Part shown: piece after piece, positions 1 through 8,109 of the stretch
Position numbering within the stretch: the stretch's first letter is position 1
Layout: each line of letters starts with the position of its first letter
Assembly (NCBI GenBank): GCA_964352025.1
Contig: CAYGPZ010000012.1
Span: 41,164-105,163, forward strand
DNA: 64,000 bases
Direction of reading: 5' to 3'
Source of the DNA: Hirschia sp964352025
GTDB taxonomy: Bacteria > Pseudomonadota > Alphaproteobacteria > Caulobacterales > Hyphomonadaceae
The notes under the pieces: generated by a model
What the model was told of the DNA's origin: nothing
The model's database searches: none
Seen by the model: only the letters and a program-made list of their open reading frames with translations
Translations under genes and position numbers: made by a program

Positions 1-338
1 AATCATTCTAATTTTTTGATTTATCTGAGTTTTTCAGATCGATAGAACAATATGTCATTTTAAAATTTAAAAATATTTGAAAACAACCCCTTAAACGCCA
101 CAATTCGAACCCTATATATTCTAAACAACACTGTTTTGGGGAAATCAAAACACCGTAAATCGAATGATCCCGATGGATATTTTGTATAGTCCAACCGAGC
201 ATTATTCATGAGACTTATGGAATTTATAGAGGAAACAGGGGCAGACGGCTGACATTTCTTACGTCATCTTCTCCTCACACAAGGTTCAAGGACGGGGCGC
301 ATCTCCCTGTTCAATGGTAAAATGAGGAGGCCGGACTA
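1..338. other. Upstream region of rpoH, no gene supported
   Basis: I see no convincing gene here. A 64-codon minus-strand frame (8-202) has no recognisable motif and AT-rich composition, so I leave it out. The last 100 bases must carry the rpoH control region; a good Shine-Dalgarno (GAGGAGG, 324-330) sits 8 bases before the rpoH ATG. I cannot define a promoter with confidence. Confidence 0.5.
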
Positions 339-1226
339 ATGGCACAAATGTCAACAACTATCGCGCTTTCACCGGAACAGGGTCTGTCGCGCTATTTAAC
401 CGAAATCCGCAAATACCCTATGCTTGAAAAAGATCAGGAATTCATGCTGGCTAATCGCTGGCGCGAACACGAAGATACTGATGCTGCTGAGCAAATGGTG
501 ACATCCCACCTAAGACTTGTTGCAAAAATCGCAATGGGTTACCGCGGTTACGGCCTACCTATTGGTGAGGTCATCTCCGAAGGTAATGTCGGCCTCATGC
601 AAGCGGTTAAAAAGTTCGACCCTGACAAAGGTTTCCGCCTTGCGACATACGCAATGTGGTGGATCCGTGCATCGATACAGGAATATATTCTTCGTTCGTG
701 GAGCCTCGTAAAACTAGGAACCACAGCCGCGCAGAAAAAATTATTCTTCAACCTACGCCGCCTGAAAGGTGAAATTCAAGCGTTGGAAGAAGGTGATTTG
801 CGTCCTGAAAACGTTACAGAAATCGCGACCCGTTTGAACGTTAGCGAAAAAGAAGTCATTTCCATGAACCGCCGCATGACGGGTGGTGACGCCTCTTTGA
901 ATGCACCAATTGGTGGTACTGATGGTGATGGCGAATGGATGGACTGGTTAGCTGATGAAGATCAAGAAACGACAGCTGACGAGTATGAAAAGAATGATGA
1001 ATACACATCGCGCATGAATTTGCTTGAAACCGCAATGGAAGGCCTAAACGATCGCGAGAAACACATTATTGCCGAACGTCGATTGAAAGATGATCCATCA
1101 ACATTGGAACAGCTTTCAGAAGTTTATAATGTTTCACGTGAACGTATTCGCCAAATTGAAGTACGTGCTTTTGAAAAGCTACAAAAAGCAATGAAAGAAG
1201 CCGCTATCGAGCAAGGTCTTGCCTAG
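339..1226 (+). CDS. rpoH: RNA polymerase sigma-32 (heat-shock) factor RpoH
   Basis: This is the alternative sigma factor that directs core RNA polymerase to heat-shock promoters. The 295-residue protein has the full sigma-70 family layout. Region 2 lies at about 50-120, with the aromatic-rich promoter-melting segment FRLATYAMWWIR at 99-110. The RpoH-box signature QKKLFFNLR at 132-140 separates RpoH from housekeeping sigma factors. The C-terminal region 4 helix-turn-helix contains SRERIRQIEVRA. Length matches the family (about 285-300). The ATG at 339 has a strong Shine-Dalgarno. Alphaproteobacteria often carry more than one rpoH; this window shows one. The next gene starts 8 bases after the stop and may be co-transcribed. 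The family assignment is secure. Confidence 0.97.
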   Translation: MAQMSTTIALSPEQGLSRYLTEIRKYPMLEKDQEFMLANRWREHEDTDAAEQMVTSHLRLVAKIAMGYRGYGLPIGEVISEGNVGLMQAVKKFDPDKGFRLATYAMWWIRASIQEYILRSWSLVKLGTTAAQKKLFFNLRRLKGEIQALEEGDLRPENVTEIATRLNVSEKEVISMNRRMTGGDASLNAPIGGTDGDGEWMDWLADEDQETTADEYEKNDEYTSRMNLLETAMEGLNDREKHIIAERRLKDDPSTLEQLSEVYNVSRERIRQIEVRAFEKLQKAMKEAAIEQGLA

Positions 1227-1234
1227 TCTCAGCG

Positions 1235-2050
1235 ATGACTAATCGAATGCCCCCTGCAGGTTCTGGCGCATACCCCTCGCTGGAACCTGCGTCCTTCTCT
1301 GAAATAAATAGTTTTCGAAAAAATTATACAGCCGTCATTATTGGCGCAAATGGCGGTATTGGCTCGGCCATTGTCTCTATGCTCGTGGCAGATCCAAAAT
1401 GTGCAAAAATAATTGCTCTGTCGCGCACACATCCACAAATAGACAATCCTAAAGTCGAATCTGGAACGATTGATATTCTAGATGAGGCGTCGATTTCGGA
1501 CGCATTCCAGAACATTAAAACTGCAATAACAAATGACGATGGAATCGACATGACATTTGTTGCAACTGGAAAACTGCATGATGAGAACCTCATACCAGAA
1601 AAAAGCTGGCGGCAGCAATCGCACGCGTCTTATGAAGAACTATTCGCGTTGAATGCAACTGGCCCTGCCATGGTCGCAAAATATGCGCTCGAACTTCACA
1701 ATAAAAATTCGAAAACTGTTTTTGCCGCCCTTTCTGCTCGGGTTTCCTCTTTAGAAGATAATAGGCTTGGTGGTTGGCACGCCTATCGCGCGTCCAAAGC
1801 TGCGCTAAACATGATACTCAAAAATCTGGCAATTGAAGCCAAAAGAAAGACCCCTAAAACAATTATTGCTGGATTACACCCCGGTACTGTCGACACGGCG
1901 CTATCGGATCCATTTCAAGGCAATGTTCCTGATGGCAAGCTTTTCTCCCCAGAACAAAGCGCACAATATTTGCTGCGGGTCATCGATTATTTAACGTTAG
2001 AAGACAGCGGACATTTGATTGCGTGGGATGGACAGAAAATTCCCTACTAA
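1235..2050 (+). CDS. Short-chain dehydrogenase/reductase (SDR) family oxidoreductase
   Basis: This is a 271-residue classical SDR. The cofactor-binding glycine motif GANGGIG is at 37-43. The structural Asn lies in NATG (140-143), and the catalytic set is Ser167, Tyr184 and Lys188 (YRASK). The N-terminal 30 residues before the Rossmann fold are longer than usual, so a later start (Met5 at 1247) is possible; neither start has a strong ribosome site. The fold and motifs resemble the C-factor/CsgA-like SDR group, but the substrate cannot be read from sequence. It begins 8 bases after rpoH, so it may share that transcript. Family is certain, reaction unknown. Confidence 0.85.
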   Translation: MTNRMPPAGSGAYPSLEPASFSEINSFRKNYTAVIIGANGGIGSAIVSMLVADPKCAKIIALSRTHPQIDNPKVESGTIDILDEASISDAFQNIKTAITNDDGIDMTFVATGKLHDENLIPEKSWRQQSHASYEELFALNATGPAMVAKYALELHNKNSKTVFAALSARVSSLEDNRLGGWHAYRASKAALNMILKNLAIEAKRKTPKTIIAGLHPGTVDTALSDPFQGNVPDGKLFSPEQSAQYLLRVIDYLTLEDSGHLIAWDGQKIPY

Positions 2051-2163
2051 ACCATCAGTTAATCGCACAACGATACGCAGCAAGCTTATCCATATATTAA
2101 CCAATCATTACCAAGATCATTAGATATTTATTGTATATATAGATGTTTAGTTAGTTTGATATT

Positions 2164-3213
2164 ATGAAATTATTTGTTTCAGGTGGAAGCGGTTTTGTGG
2201 GGTCCTCCCTCACGCGACAAGCTATTTCTTTTGGCGTGAATGTCTTCAACATCGATGTCGCCAACAAGTCTCAAGGCCTTCCGAAGCTTGAAAATTGTCA
2301 TACATCTTCGGAATATTCTCAGCTGATTGGAAATGTGACTGACAGCCTAATGCTGAGCGCCCTTCTAAGGGAATTTAACCCTCACGCATTTATTCACTGT
2401 GCAGGTGGCACAAGCTGGAAAAAAGGTATTCAAACTGCTGACGGTGCAACGGCTACAATTGGTGTCCTTGAGGCCGTCAGGATCTATTATTCCGGACTAT
2501 CTGTAGACGCACAAAAGACATTTAAATTCATTGTTCCTTTTGACACCGCTGCATTTGGCTCCCTTCAGGGCTTGGCATCGGAATTTTCGGGCATGGCACC
2601 ACTCTCACCTCAATCGATGGAAGGTGGAAAAGCCTGTATTGATTTAAACCTTATTCAGGGGTGGATGGCCGAAACAGGTATTCCAGTTATCTTTGTTGGT
2701 GCATCAGCCCTTTATGGAAAATGGCAACCAGACGAAGCCTTTCTACCGCAATTAATTACTTCAGCTTTTAAAAATGAAGAATTTGAAATTAGCCGAGCCA
2801 ATGACACACTGGATTGGCTACATGTCGATGACTTTACGCAAGGCCTGATATGCGCAGCCATAAAAGGTGAGCCGAACGCCACCTATCTTTTATCTGCTAG
2901 ATCAGAACGCCGAAAAATTGATATTGCCAATAATGTCATGACGATATTGGATGGATTAGCACCAAGGAAAGATCTGCTTTGGTATGGAGAGTTGATCAAA
3001 GAACCTTCCCCTTCCAACACGCCAGAAATTGTATGTGCTCTCAATCCAATAGAGGCAGAAACTAAGCTTGGTTGGTACCCCAAACACAATCTACTCTTGG
3101 GCATGCGGGAAATCGTGGCATGGCATTTAGAACAATCTCACCCAAAGCGCATGCTACAAAACAATAAGGCCGCGAATGAGGATATTCCCCAACGCGGCCT
3201 CGCAGCAGAATAG
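2164..3213 (+). CDS. NAD(P)-binding epimerase/dehydratase-like protein with altered catalytic Tyr
   Basis: This is a 349-residue extended-SDR protein. The N-terminal GGSGFVG (7-13) is the Rossmann dinucleotide-binding motif, and the IHCAGGTSW segment (77-85) matches the strand-4 region of nucleotide-sugar epimerases. The usual YxxxK motif reads MEGGK (152-156), so Lys156 is present but the catalytic Tyr is Met; the Ser/Thr position appears as Thr128. The C-terminal half keeps the WLHVDDFTQG segment (218-227) typical of the family. It may be a redox-inactive or binding-only member, or may use another residue. The gene follows an AT-rich 113-bp gap and converges on purA. Substrate unknown. Confidence 0.75.
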   Translation: MKLFVSGGSGFVGSSLTRQAISFGVNVFNIDVANKSQGLPKLENCHTSSEYSQLIGNVTDSLMLSALLREFNPHAFIHCAGGTSWKKGIQTADGATATIGVLEAVRIYYSGLSVDAQKTFKFIVPFDTAAFGSLQGLASEFSGMAPLSPQSMEGGKACIDLNLIQGWMAETGIPVIFVGASALYGKWQPDEAFLPQLITSAFKNEEFEISRANDTLDWLHVDDFTQGLICAAIKGEPNATYLLSARSERRKIDIANNVMTILDGLAPRKDLLWYGELIKEPSPSNTPEIVCALNPIEAETKLGWYPKHNLLLGMREIVAWHLEQSHPKRMLQNNKAANEDIPQRGLAAE

Positions 3214-3237
3214 AATCTGCTTGGTATTGTTTAGTCT

Positions 3238-4530
3238 TTAAGACTCAAATGGATCGCGAACAAGAATAACATCTTCACGTTCAGGAGATGTTGAAAGAAG
3301 CGCAACCGGCTTCCCAACCAATTCCTCAAGACGACGCACATATTTGACCGCTTCACCTGGAAGCTGAGTCCATGACCGCGCCCCTTTGGTGGAACCTTCC
3401 CATCCTTTGAGTGTCTCATAGATCGGCTCAACAGCGGCCTGATCCGTCATACCCGCTGGGAAATAGTCAATCTCTTGTCCGTTCAGCTTATAGCCAACAC
3501 AGACTTTAATTTCTTCAAGACCATCTAGGACATCAAGCTTAGTCACAGCCAAACCAGTCACACCTGAAGTGGCACATGCTTGGCGCACCATGACAGCGTC
3601 AAACCAACCACAACGACGCGCACGTCCTGTTACAGTTCCAAATTCGTGACCGACAGTACCTAGGCGCTCACCAACTTCATTATCTTGTTCAGTTGGGAAA
3701 GGACCAGAACCGACACGCGTTGTGTAGGCTTTAGCCAAACCAAGAACATAGTTGACTGCGCCTGGTCCAACACCAGAACCAGCAGATGCTTGACCAGCCA
3801 CAACGTTTGATGACGTCACAAATGGGTATGTACCTTGATCCACATCCAGCATTACACCTTGCGCACCTTCAAACAAGATACGACGACCAAGCTTTACGCT
3901 TTCATCCAGACGTTTCCAAACAGGTTGAGAATAAGCAAGAACCTTGTCAGCAATCTCCAACAAATCTGCCTTCAATTTAGCAGCATCAGGCTCACCTAGA
4001 CCTAGCCCAACGCGCAGTGGACGGTGGTGAGCAAGCAAGCGCTCAAGTTTCAGATCAAGCGCTGCAGGATCTTTTAGATCAGCGACACGGATCGCACGGC
4101 GTCCAACTTTATCTTCATAAGCTGGACCAATACCACGCTTTGTTGTTCCGATTTTGGCATCACCAAGCGCGCCTTCACGGGCGGCATCGATATCTTTGTG
4201 CCAAGGCAGGATCAAACAAGCATTGTCAGCTAGAACCAATTCATCAGGACCAAGATCAACGCCTTCTTTAGCCATGCCTTCTACTTCAGAAAGCAATTGC
4301 CAAGGGTCCACAACAACGCCGTTCCCGATGACTGACAGTTTTCCACCGCGTACCACACCAGATGGCAAAAGGTTTAGCTTGAAAGTTTTGCCATCGATTA
4401 CGAGGGTATGCCCCGCATTGTGACCACCCTGAAAGCGGACGATGACGTCTGCTCTGCTAGATAACCAATCGACAATCTTACCTTTACCTTCGTCGCCCCA
4501 TTGAGCGCCGACAACAGCCACACCGGACAT
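3238..4530 (-). CDS. purA: Adenylosuccinate synthetase
   Basis: PurA joins IMP and aspartate using GTP, the first committed step from IMP to AMP. The 430-residue protein starts MSGVAVVGAQWGDEGKGK; QWGDEGKGK is the GTP-binding P-loop signature with the catalytic Asp and Lys. FQGGHNAGHT and the GIGPAYEDK segment are further conserved substrate-binding motifs. The length is normal for bacteria. The gene is monocistronic here, convergent with the upstream epimerase-like gene (24 bases between). About 100 bases upstream of its start lies a terminator that closes a short transcript encoding an 18-residue peptide; see that entry for possible leader control. Confidence 0.97.
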   Translation of the reverse strand: MSGVAVVGAQWGDEGKGKIVDWLSSRADVIVRFQGGHNAGHTLVIDGKTFKLNLLPSGVVRGGKLSVIGNGVVVDPWQLLSEVEGMAKEGVDLGPDELVLADNACLILPWHKDIDAAREGALGDAKIGTTKRGIGPAYEDKVGRRAIRVADLKDPAALDLKLERLLAHHRPLRVGLGLGEPDAAKLKADLLEIADKVLAYSQPVWKRLDESVKLGRRILFEGAQGVMLDVDQGTYPFVTSSNVVAGQASAGSGVGPGAVNYVLGLAKAYTTRVGSGPFPTEQDNEVGERLGTVGHEFGTVTGRARRCGWFDAVMVRQACATSGVTGLAVTKLDVLDGLEEIKVCVGYKLNGQEIDYFPAGMTDQAAVEPIYETLKGWEGSTKGARSWTQLPGEAVKYVRRLEELVGKPVALLSTSPEREDVILVRDPFES

Positions 4531-4631
4531 GTGCTACTCCATTTTAATGAATGCCGCGCGCAAAGGACATGAAACTGTCATGAATAGCAAGAGGTAAATA
4601 CTAATTCGAATTAAAATCGCGATATTTACGC

Positions 4632-4664
4632 AAAGAAAAAGGCTACCGATAATCGGTAGCCTTT
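4632..4664 (-). terminator. Rho-independent terminator of the mini-ORF transcript
   Basis: AAAGGCTACCGAT and ATCGGTAGCCTTT form a perfect 13-base inverted repeat (4638-4664). On the minus strand the stem is followed by TTTTTCTTT, a proper U-tract; the plus strand lacks one. It lies downstream of the 18-codon ORF and about 100 bases before the purA start, so it ends the short transcript or attenuates read-through into purA. Confidence 0.8.
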
Positions 4665-4730
4665 CGAGATCTTTTGGAAATGGGCCAAAGAATTACACCC
4701 AATCAGAAATGTTTGCCTAAAGGGCTGCCC

Positions 4731-4787
4731 TTAAACGCGGACACCTCCGACTGCATTGATCCCACTTATCAGAATCACTCTAGACAT
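4731..4787 (-). CDS. 18-residue mini-ORF with perfect Shine-Dalgarno, possible purA leader peptide
   Basis: On the minus strand AAAGGAGGTGATCC (4802-4789) is followed 1 base later by ATG (4787) and 18 codons reading MSRVILISGINAVGGVRV, then TAA. The 14-base ribosome site is fully complementary to the 16S 3' end, far longer than usual. Nine of the 18 residues are Val, Ile or Leu, as in branched-chain leader peptides, but the next gene downstream is purA. A short palindrome (AAGGG-CAG-CCCTT) follows the stop and then a canonical terminator (4664-4632). I do not recognise the peptide. The very short gap between ribosome site and ATG is atypical for efficient initiation, so the site may instead act by ribosome capture or antisense to 16S. 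A function as leader, peptide or regulatory RNA is inference. Confidence 0.5.
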   Translation of the reverse strand: MSRVILISGINAVGGVRV

Positions 4788-4989
4788 TGGATCACCTCCT
4801 TTCATCTATTAACGATAGAGATACACTTTCACGAATATGAATCTGGTCAAGGTCAACACAATATTTTTCTAAAACCAAACAACAAATACGCGGCCTGCAC
4901 TTTGTTTTGCTTTTTCGGGTGTTTTCCTTCAATAACGTTATTAACCACAAGCGCGGCTTCCGCCCTTTATAAAACAAAGCGACTTTAAA

Positions 4990-6024
4990 ATGGCTAGAGA
5001 CGGCGACATTACAGACCCTGAACGTCAACCAGGCGAAGCGATTGATCGTGCATTACGGCCATTATCTTTTGACGACTTCACAGGACAGGAAACGGCAAAA
5101 GCCAATCTTAAAGTCTTTGTACAAGCAGCCAAAAATCGTGGCGACGCTCTTGATCATGTCCTCCTTTTTGGCCCACCGGGTCTAGGTAAGACAACACTTG
5201 CCCAAATCGTCGCGCGCGAAATGGGTGTTGGGTTCAGGTCCACATCGGGTCCGATTATAGGAAAAGCTGGCGACTTGGCGGCTCAACTCACCAATCTGGA
5301 AGAAAATGACGTTCTCTTTATTGATGAGATCCACAGGCTCTCCCCCGTTGTTGAAGAGATTCTCTATCCTGCAATGGAAGATCACACACTTGATATTATG
5401 ATTGGTGATGGCCCTTCTGCACGGTCTGTAAAAATTGATCTGCCACCTTTTACGCTCGTTGGAGCGACAACGCGTGCAGGTCTTTTATCTACACCGCTAC
5501 GTGACAGGTTCGGTATTCCGGTTCGGCTTGAATTCTATACGCCTGAAGAACTTGGCGGCATTGTATTCCGTGCTGGAATTAAAATGGGTGCAGAAATTAC
5601 CGAAAGCGGCGCAATCGAAATCGCTCGCCGCGCACGTGGTACACCGCGTATCGCCATGCGCCTACTTCGCCGCGTCAGGGATTTTGCTGAAGCTGACGGC
5701 ACTCAAATTGATAAAGCATCCGCCAGCAAAGGTCTTGCACGCTTAGAAGTCGATTCAGATGGTCTTGATGCGTTAGACCGCCGCTATCTAACAGCGCTCG
5801 TAAAAACCTATTCGGGTGGTCCTGTTGGCGCAGACACTCTAGCGGCAGCATTATCAGAAGCGCGTGATGCCATTGAAGAAGTCATTGAGCCCTATCTGAT
5901 GCAGCAAGGTCTTGTTGCCCGTACGCCACGTGGCCGCGTAGCCGCGCCCGGAGCTTATAAACGCCTTGGACTGCAAGCGCCGCAACAAAAAGCACAAACC
6001 GAGCTATTCTCGGAAGACGATTAA
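4990..6024 (+). CDS. ruvB: Holliday junction branch-migration ATPase RuvB
   Basis: RuvB is the hexameric AAA+ motor that drives Holliday-junction branch migration with RuvA. The 344-residue protein has the Walker A motif GPPGLGKTT at 61-69, Walker B VLFIDEIHR at 108-116 and the sensor/arginine-finger segment GATTRAGLLSTPLRDRFG. A C-terminal winged-helix DNA-binding domain ends in the conserved RTPRGRVA. Length and start are normal. It heads the cluster leading to ybgC and tolQ, as in many proteobacteria, but its partners ruvA and ruvC are about 23 kb away at 29.1-30.2 kb on the other strand. Confidence 0.97.
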   Translation: MARDGDITDPERQPGEAIDRALRPLSFDDFTGQETAKANLKVFVQAAKNRGDALDHVLLFGPPGLGKTTLAQIVAREMGVGFRSTSGPIIGKAGDLAAQLTNLEENDVLFIDEIHRLSPVVEEILYPAMEDHTLDIMIGDGPSARSVKIDLPPFTLVGATTRAGLLSTPLRDRFGIPVRLEFYTPEELGGIVFRAGIKMGAEITESGAIEIARRARGTPRIAMRLLRRVRDFAEADGTQIDKASASKGLARLEVDSDGLDALDRRYLTALVKTYSGGPVGADTLAAALSEARDAIEEVIEPYLMQQGLVARTPRGRVAAPGAYKRLGLQAPQQKAQTELFSEDD

Positions 6025-6169
6025 TTTAACAATTTCAATTTTTAGTTGCATTTATTGGCCCGTTAGATAACAATCTAGTAACGGCAGAAAGTACTGTTTC
6101 TTCAAACCCATCTTGAATCAGTTTCTTTCGCACATATTTGGATATATATACTTCTTCAGGACCAATAAA

Positions 6170-6616
6170 ATGATAGACCAACCTGAAACGGGACGCATCG
6201 ATATCGACGAACACATACTACCCGTGCGTGTATATTATGAAGACACTGACTTTACTGGCGTTGTCTACCACGCAAACTATGTGAAATTTTTTGAACGTGG
6301 TCGCTCCGACTTTCTTCGGTTTGTGGGCATGAGTCATGAAAAACTGGCAAAAGAAGAAGATCCCCTCGCTTTTGCTGTTGCGCGCATGGAAATCGACTTT
6401 AAACGCCCTGGCAAAATAGATGATGCACTGACAGTTCGAACCCGCTTTATGGGTACAAAAGGTGCTAGGTTGTTATTTGATCAAACGATTTATCGTGATG
6501 ATACTTTGCTATGCGCCGCCAAAGTCACGATTGTTCAGATAAATATGGATGGTCAATTGATAAGACCGACGGAATCATTGCTGCGATCTTGGGGCCAATT
6601 CCAGTTCGCTCAATAA
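6170..6616 (+). CDS. ybgC: Tol-Pal associated acyl-CoA thioesterase YbgC
   Basis: YbgC is a hotdog-fold thioesterase acting on acyl-CoA or acyl-carrier substrates and is encoded with the Tol-Pal system in most proteobacteria. The motif YYEDTDFTGVVYHANYVKFF holds the catalytic Asp and the substrate-proximal segment of the 4-hydroxybenzoyl-CoA thioesterase family. I place the start at ATG 6170 (148 residues) because AGGA lies 8-9 bases upstream. The frame opens further, to a TTG at 6113, but those 19 extra residues look unlike the family. It sits between ruvB and tolQ, a conserved order. Confidence 0.93.
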   Translation: MIDQPETGRIDIDEHILPVRVYYEDTDFTGVVYHANYVKFFERGRSDFLRFVGMSHEKLAKEEDPLAFAVARMEIDFKRPGKIDDALTVRTRFMGTKGARLLFDQTIYRDDTLLCAAKVTIVQINMDGQLIRPTESLLRSWGQFQFAQ

Positions 6617-6853
6617 TTTTATATCGCGACGAATTCAGTCCTGAAGCAAAACCTAAACTGCTTTAATCGATATATTTCCAAAATTTCATGCCTTATATGA
6701 CTGCACAAACCGCTTTTGCTTGTGTATTTGACAGTTGTCTCCTTCATCTTGCCCAATTTGCATTCCATGCAAGCTGAGTTAAAGGATTCAAAATGGGTTC
6801 AGACTGACTGTGCCCAATTGTAAGACTAGTCATGTATTTATGAGGTCCGAATA

Positions 6854-7651
6854 ATGTCGCTAGAACTTTTAATTGCGAGCGGAATCGAAACGCTCACAGC
6901 TTTGCCAATGATGCAGGTGGCAACAGCTGAAGTCTCTGGCGGTGAAGTCGCGGCCGTTACAGGTCATGATGATTTTTCGTTCGTGGCTCTGATAATGGCA
7001 GCTGGTCCGGTTGTTAAAATCGTGATGCTTGTTCTTGTCATCATGTCTATCCTGTCTTGGATGGTAACATTCGACAAATGGACAGGTATGGCCGCGGCCC
7101 GCAAAAAGGGAAAACAATTTGAGGAAGCCTTTTGGTCTGGCCAACCGCTAGACGAAATGGATGACCGTGTTGGTGACAAAGCTTCAGATGCCCTCGCCCG
7201 CGTTTACGCTGCAGGCTCAAGAGAGTGGCGCGAAGCCCGTCGCCTGCGCACATTAACTGACAGCGTAGCTACATCCCTGCTTCAGCGCGCTAGATCTCAA
7301 ATGAATGTTGCAGTGAACCGAGAAGCAAGCAAAATGGAAAAAGGCCTTCCAACGCTTGCTATCATCTCATCGTCCGCACCATTTATCGGACTATTTGGAA
7401 CTGTTTGGGGAATTATGACAGCCTTCCGCGATATCGGAATGGCCGGTGAAACAAACCTAGCTGTTGTGGCCCCCGGTATGGCTGAGGCTCTTTTCGCGAC
7501 AGCGCTTGGTCTACTCGCAGCTATCCCAGCCATGATGTTCTACAATAAGTTTTCCAGCGAAGTGAACAAATTCGCGGAGCACATGGATACATTCGCCGAA
7601 GAATTCACAGTGCGGATTTCCCGTCGTCTATCAGAAAGATTGGATGAATAG
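6854..7651 (+). CDS. tolQ: Tol-Pal motor subunit TolQ
   Basis: TolQ is an inner-membrane proton-channel subunit, homologous to ExbB and MotA, that with TolR powers TolA. The 265-residue protein has three hydrophobic helices: about 45-70, then a pair near 170-195 and 215-235 containing SSSAPFIGLFGTVWGIM and the FATALGLLAAIPAMM segment typical of TolQ/ExbB. The N-terminus is about 30 residues longer than E. coli TolQ. GAGG lies upstream of the ATG. It is the first gene of tolQ-tolR-tolA-tolB and is separated from tolR by only 2 bases. Confidence 0.95.
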   Translation: MSLELLIASGIETLTALPMMQVATAEVSGGEVAAVTGHDDFSFVALIMAAGPVVKIVMLVLVIMSILSWMVTFDKWTGMAAARKKGKQFEEAFWSGQPLDEMDDRVGDKASDALARVYAAGSREWREARRLRTLTDSVATSLLQRARSQMNVAVNREASKMEKGLPTLAIISSSAPFIGLFGTVWGIMTAFRDIGMAGETNLAVVAPGMAEALFATALGLLAAIPAMMFYNKFSSEVNKFAEHMDTFAEEFTVRISRRLSERLDE

Positions 7652-7653
7652 TC

Positions 7654-8106
7654 ATGGGAATGATGATGCCTTCAGGTGGCGGTCGCGGTCGTCGCGCTCA
7701 AAATGCAGATATCAACGTCACGCCTATGGTCGATGTGATGCTTGTATTGCTTGTAATATTCATGGTGACTGCACCTATGGTCGTCACAGGTGAGCCTGTA
7801 AATTTGGCAAAGACAAATTCCAAACCACTACCACCTAGCGAAAATCAATCTCTAGCCCTAACCGTTAATGCTGAAGGTGCGCTGTTTATCGGAAGTAATA
7901 CCGAACCCGTTGAACCCGCTCAGTTGGGCGCGCAACTCATTGCTATTGCAAAGAATGGATATGAAGATCGCGTATTGGTTCGCGGTGATAAGGCCGCCGA
8001 CTATGGGCAGGTTTTGACCGCTTTATCATTGGTTCGAGATGCAGGCTTTACCAATGTCGGGCTAGTGACGGACCCGTCTGGAATTCGTAAGGCTGAAGGA
8101 AAATAA
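7654..8106 (+). CDS. tolR: Tol-Pal motor subunit TolR
   Basis: TolR is the ExbD-like partner of TolQ. The 150-residue protein has a cytoplasmic N-terminus, one transmembrane helix containing PMVDVMLVLLVIFMVTAP (the Asp is the proton-handling residue of the family) and a periplasmic ExbD/TolR domain ending in a segment rich in valine and glycine. Spacing to tolQ (2 bases) and tolA (3 bases) shows tight translational coupling. It acts in the inner membrane to transmit proton-motive force to TolA during outer-membrane constriction at division. Confidence 0.95.
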   Translation: MGMMMPSGGGRGRRAQNADINVTPMVDVMLVLLVIFMVTAPMVVTGEPVNLAKTNSKPLPPSENQSLALTVNAEGALFIGSNTEPVEPAQLGAQLIAIAKNGYEDRVLVRGDKAADYGQVLTALSLVRDAGFTNVGLVTDPSGIRKAEGK

Positions 8107-8109
8107 GGC

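Larger units (their letters stand above)
4531..4989. promoter_or_regulatory. Divergent purA/ruvB intergenic region
   Basis: This 459-bp region separates purA (minus) from ruvB (plus). It holds a minus-strand mini-ORF with a perfect extended Shine-Dalgarno (4731-4802) and a strong minus-strand terminator (4632-4664). Upstream of the mini-ORF the minus strand has two overlapping TTGACC hexamers (about 4843-4854) that could serve as a -35 element, but no clean -10 at ideal spacing. The ruvB side (4870-4989) has no clear promoter. A plus-strand open frame across 4674-4988 shows no protein features. Confidence 0.5.

Noticed and set aside
8..202. 64-codon minus-strand frame upstream of rpoH
   Set aside because: No motif, no convincing ribosome site, AT-rich composition, and no sign of conservation that could be judged; likely chance.
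4789..4805. Fragment of 16S rRNA 3' end on the plus strand (TTGGATCACCTCCTTTC)
   Set aside because: Only about 17 bases match and no other rRNA sequence surrounds it; on the minus strand it is a ribosome site directly before an ORF, so an rRNA remnant is less likely, though not excluded.
4674..4988. 104-codon plus-strand frame between purA and ruvB
   Set aside because: It runs through the terminator side and the 16S-tail-like sequence; no protein features, and the minus-strand mini-ORF with ribosome site and terminator explains the region better.
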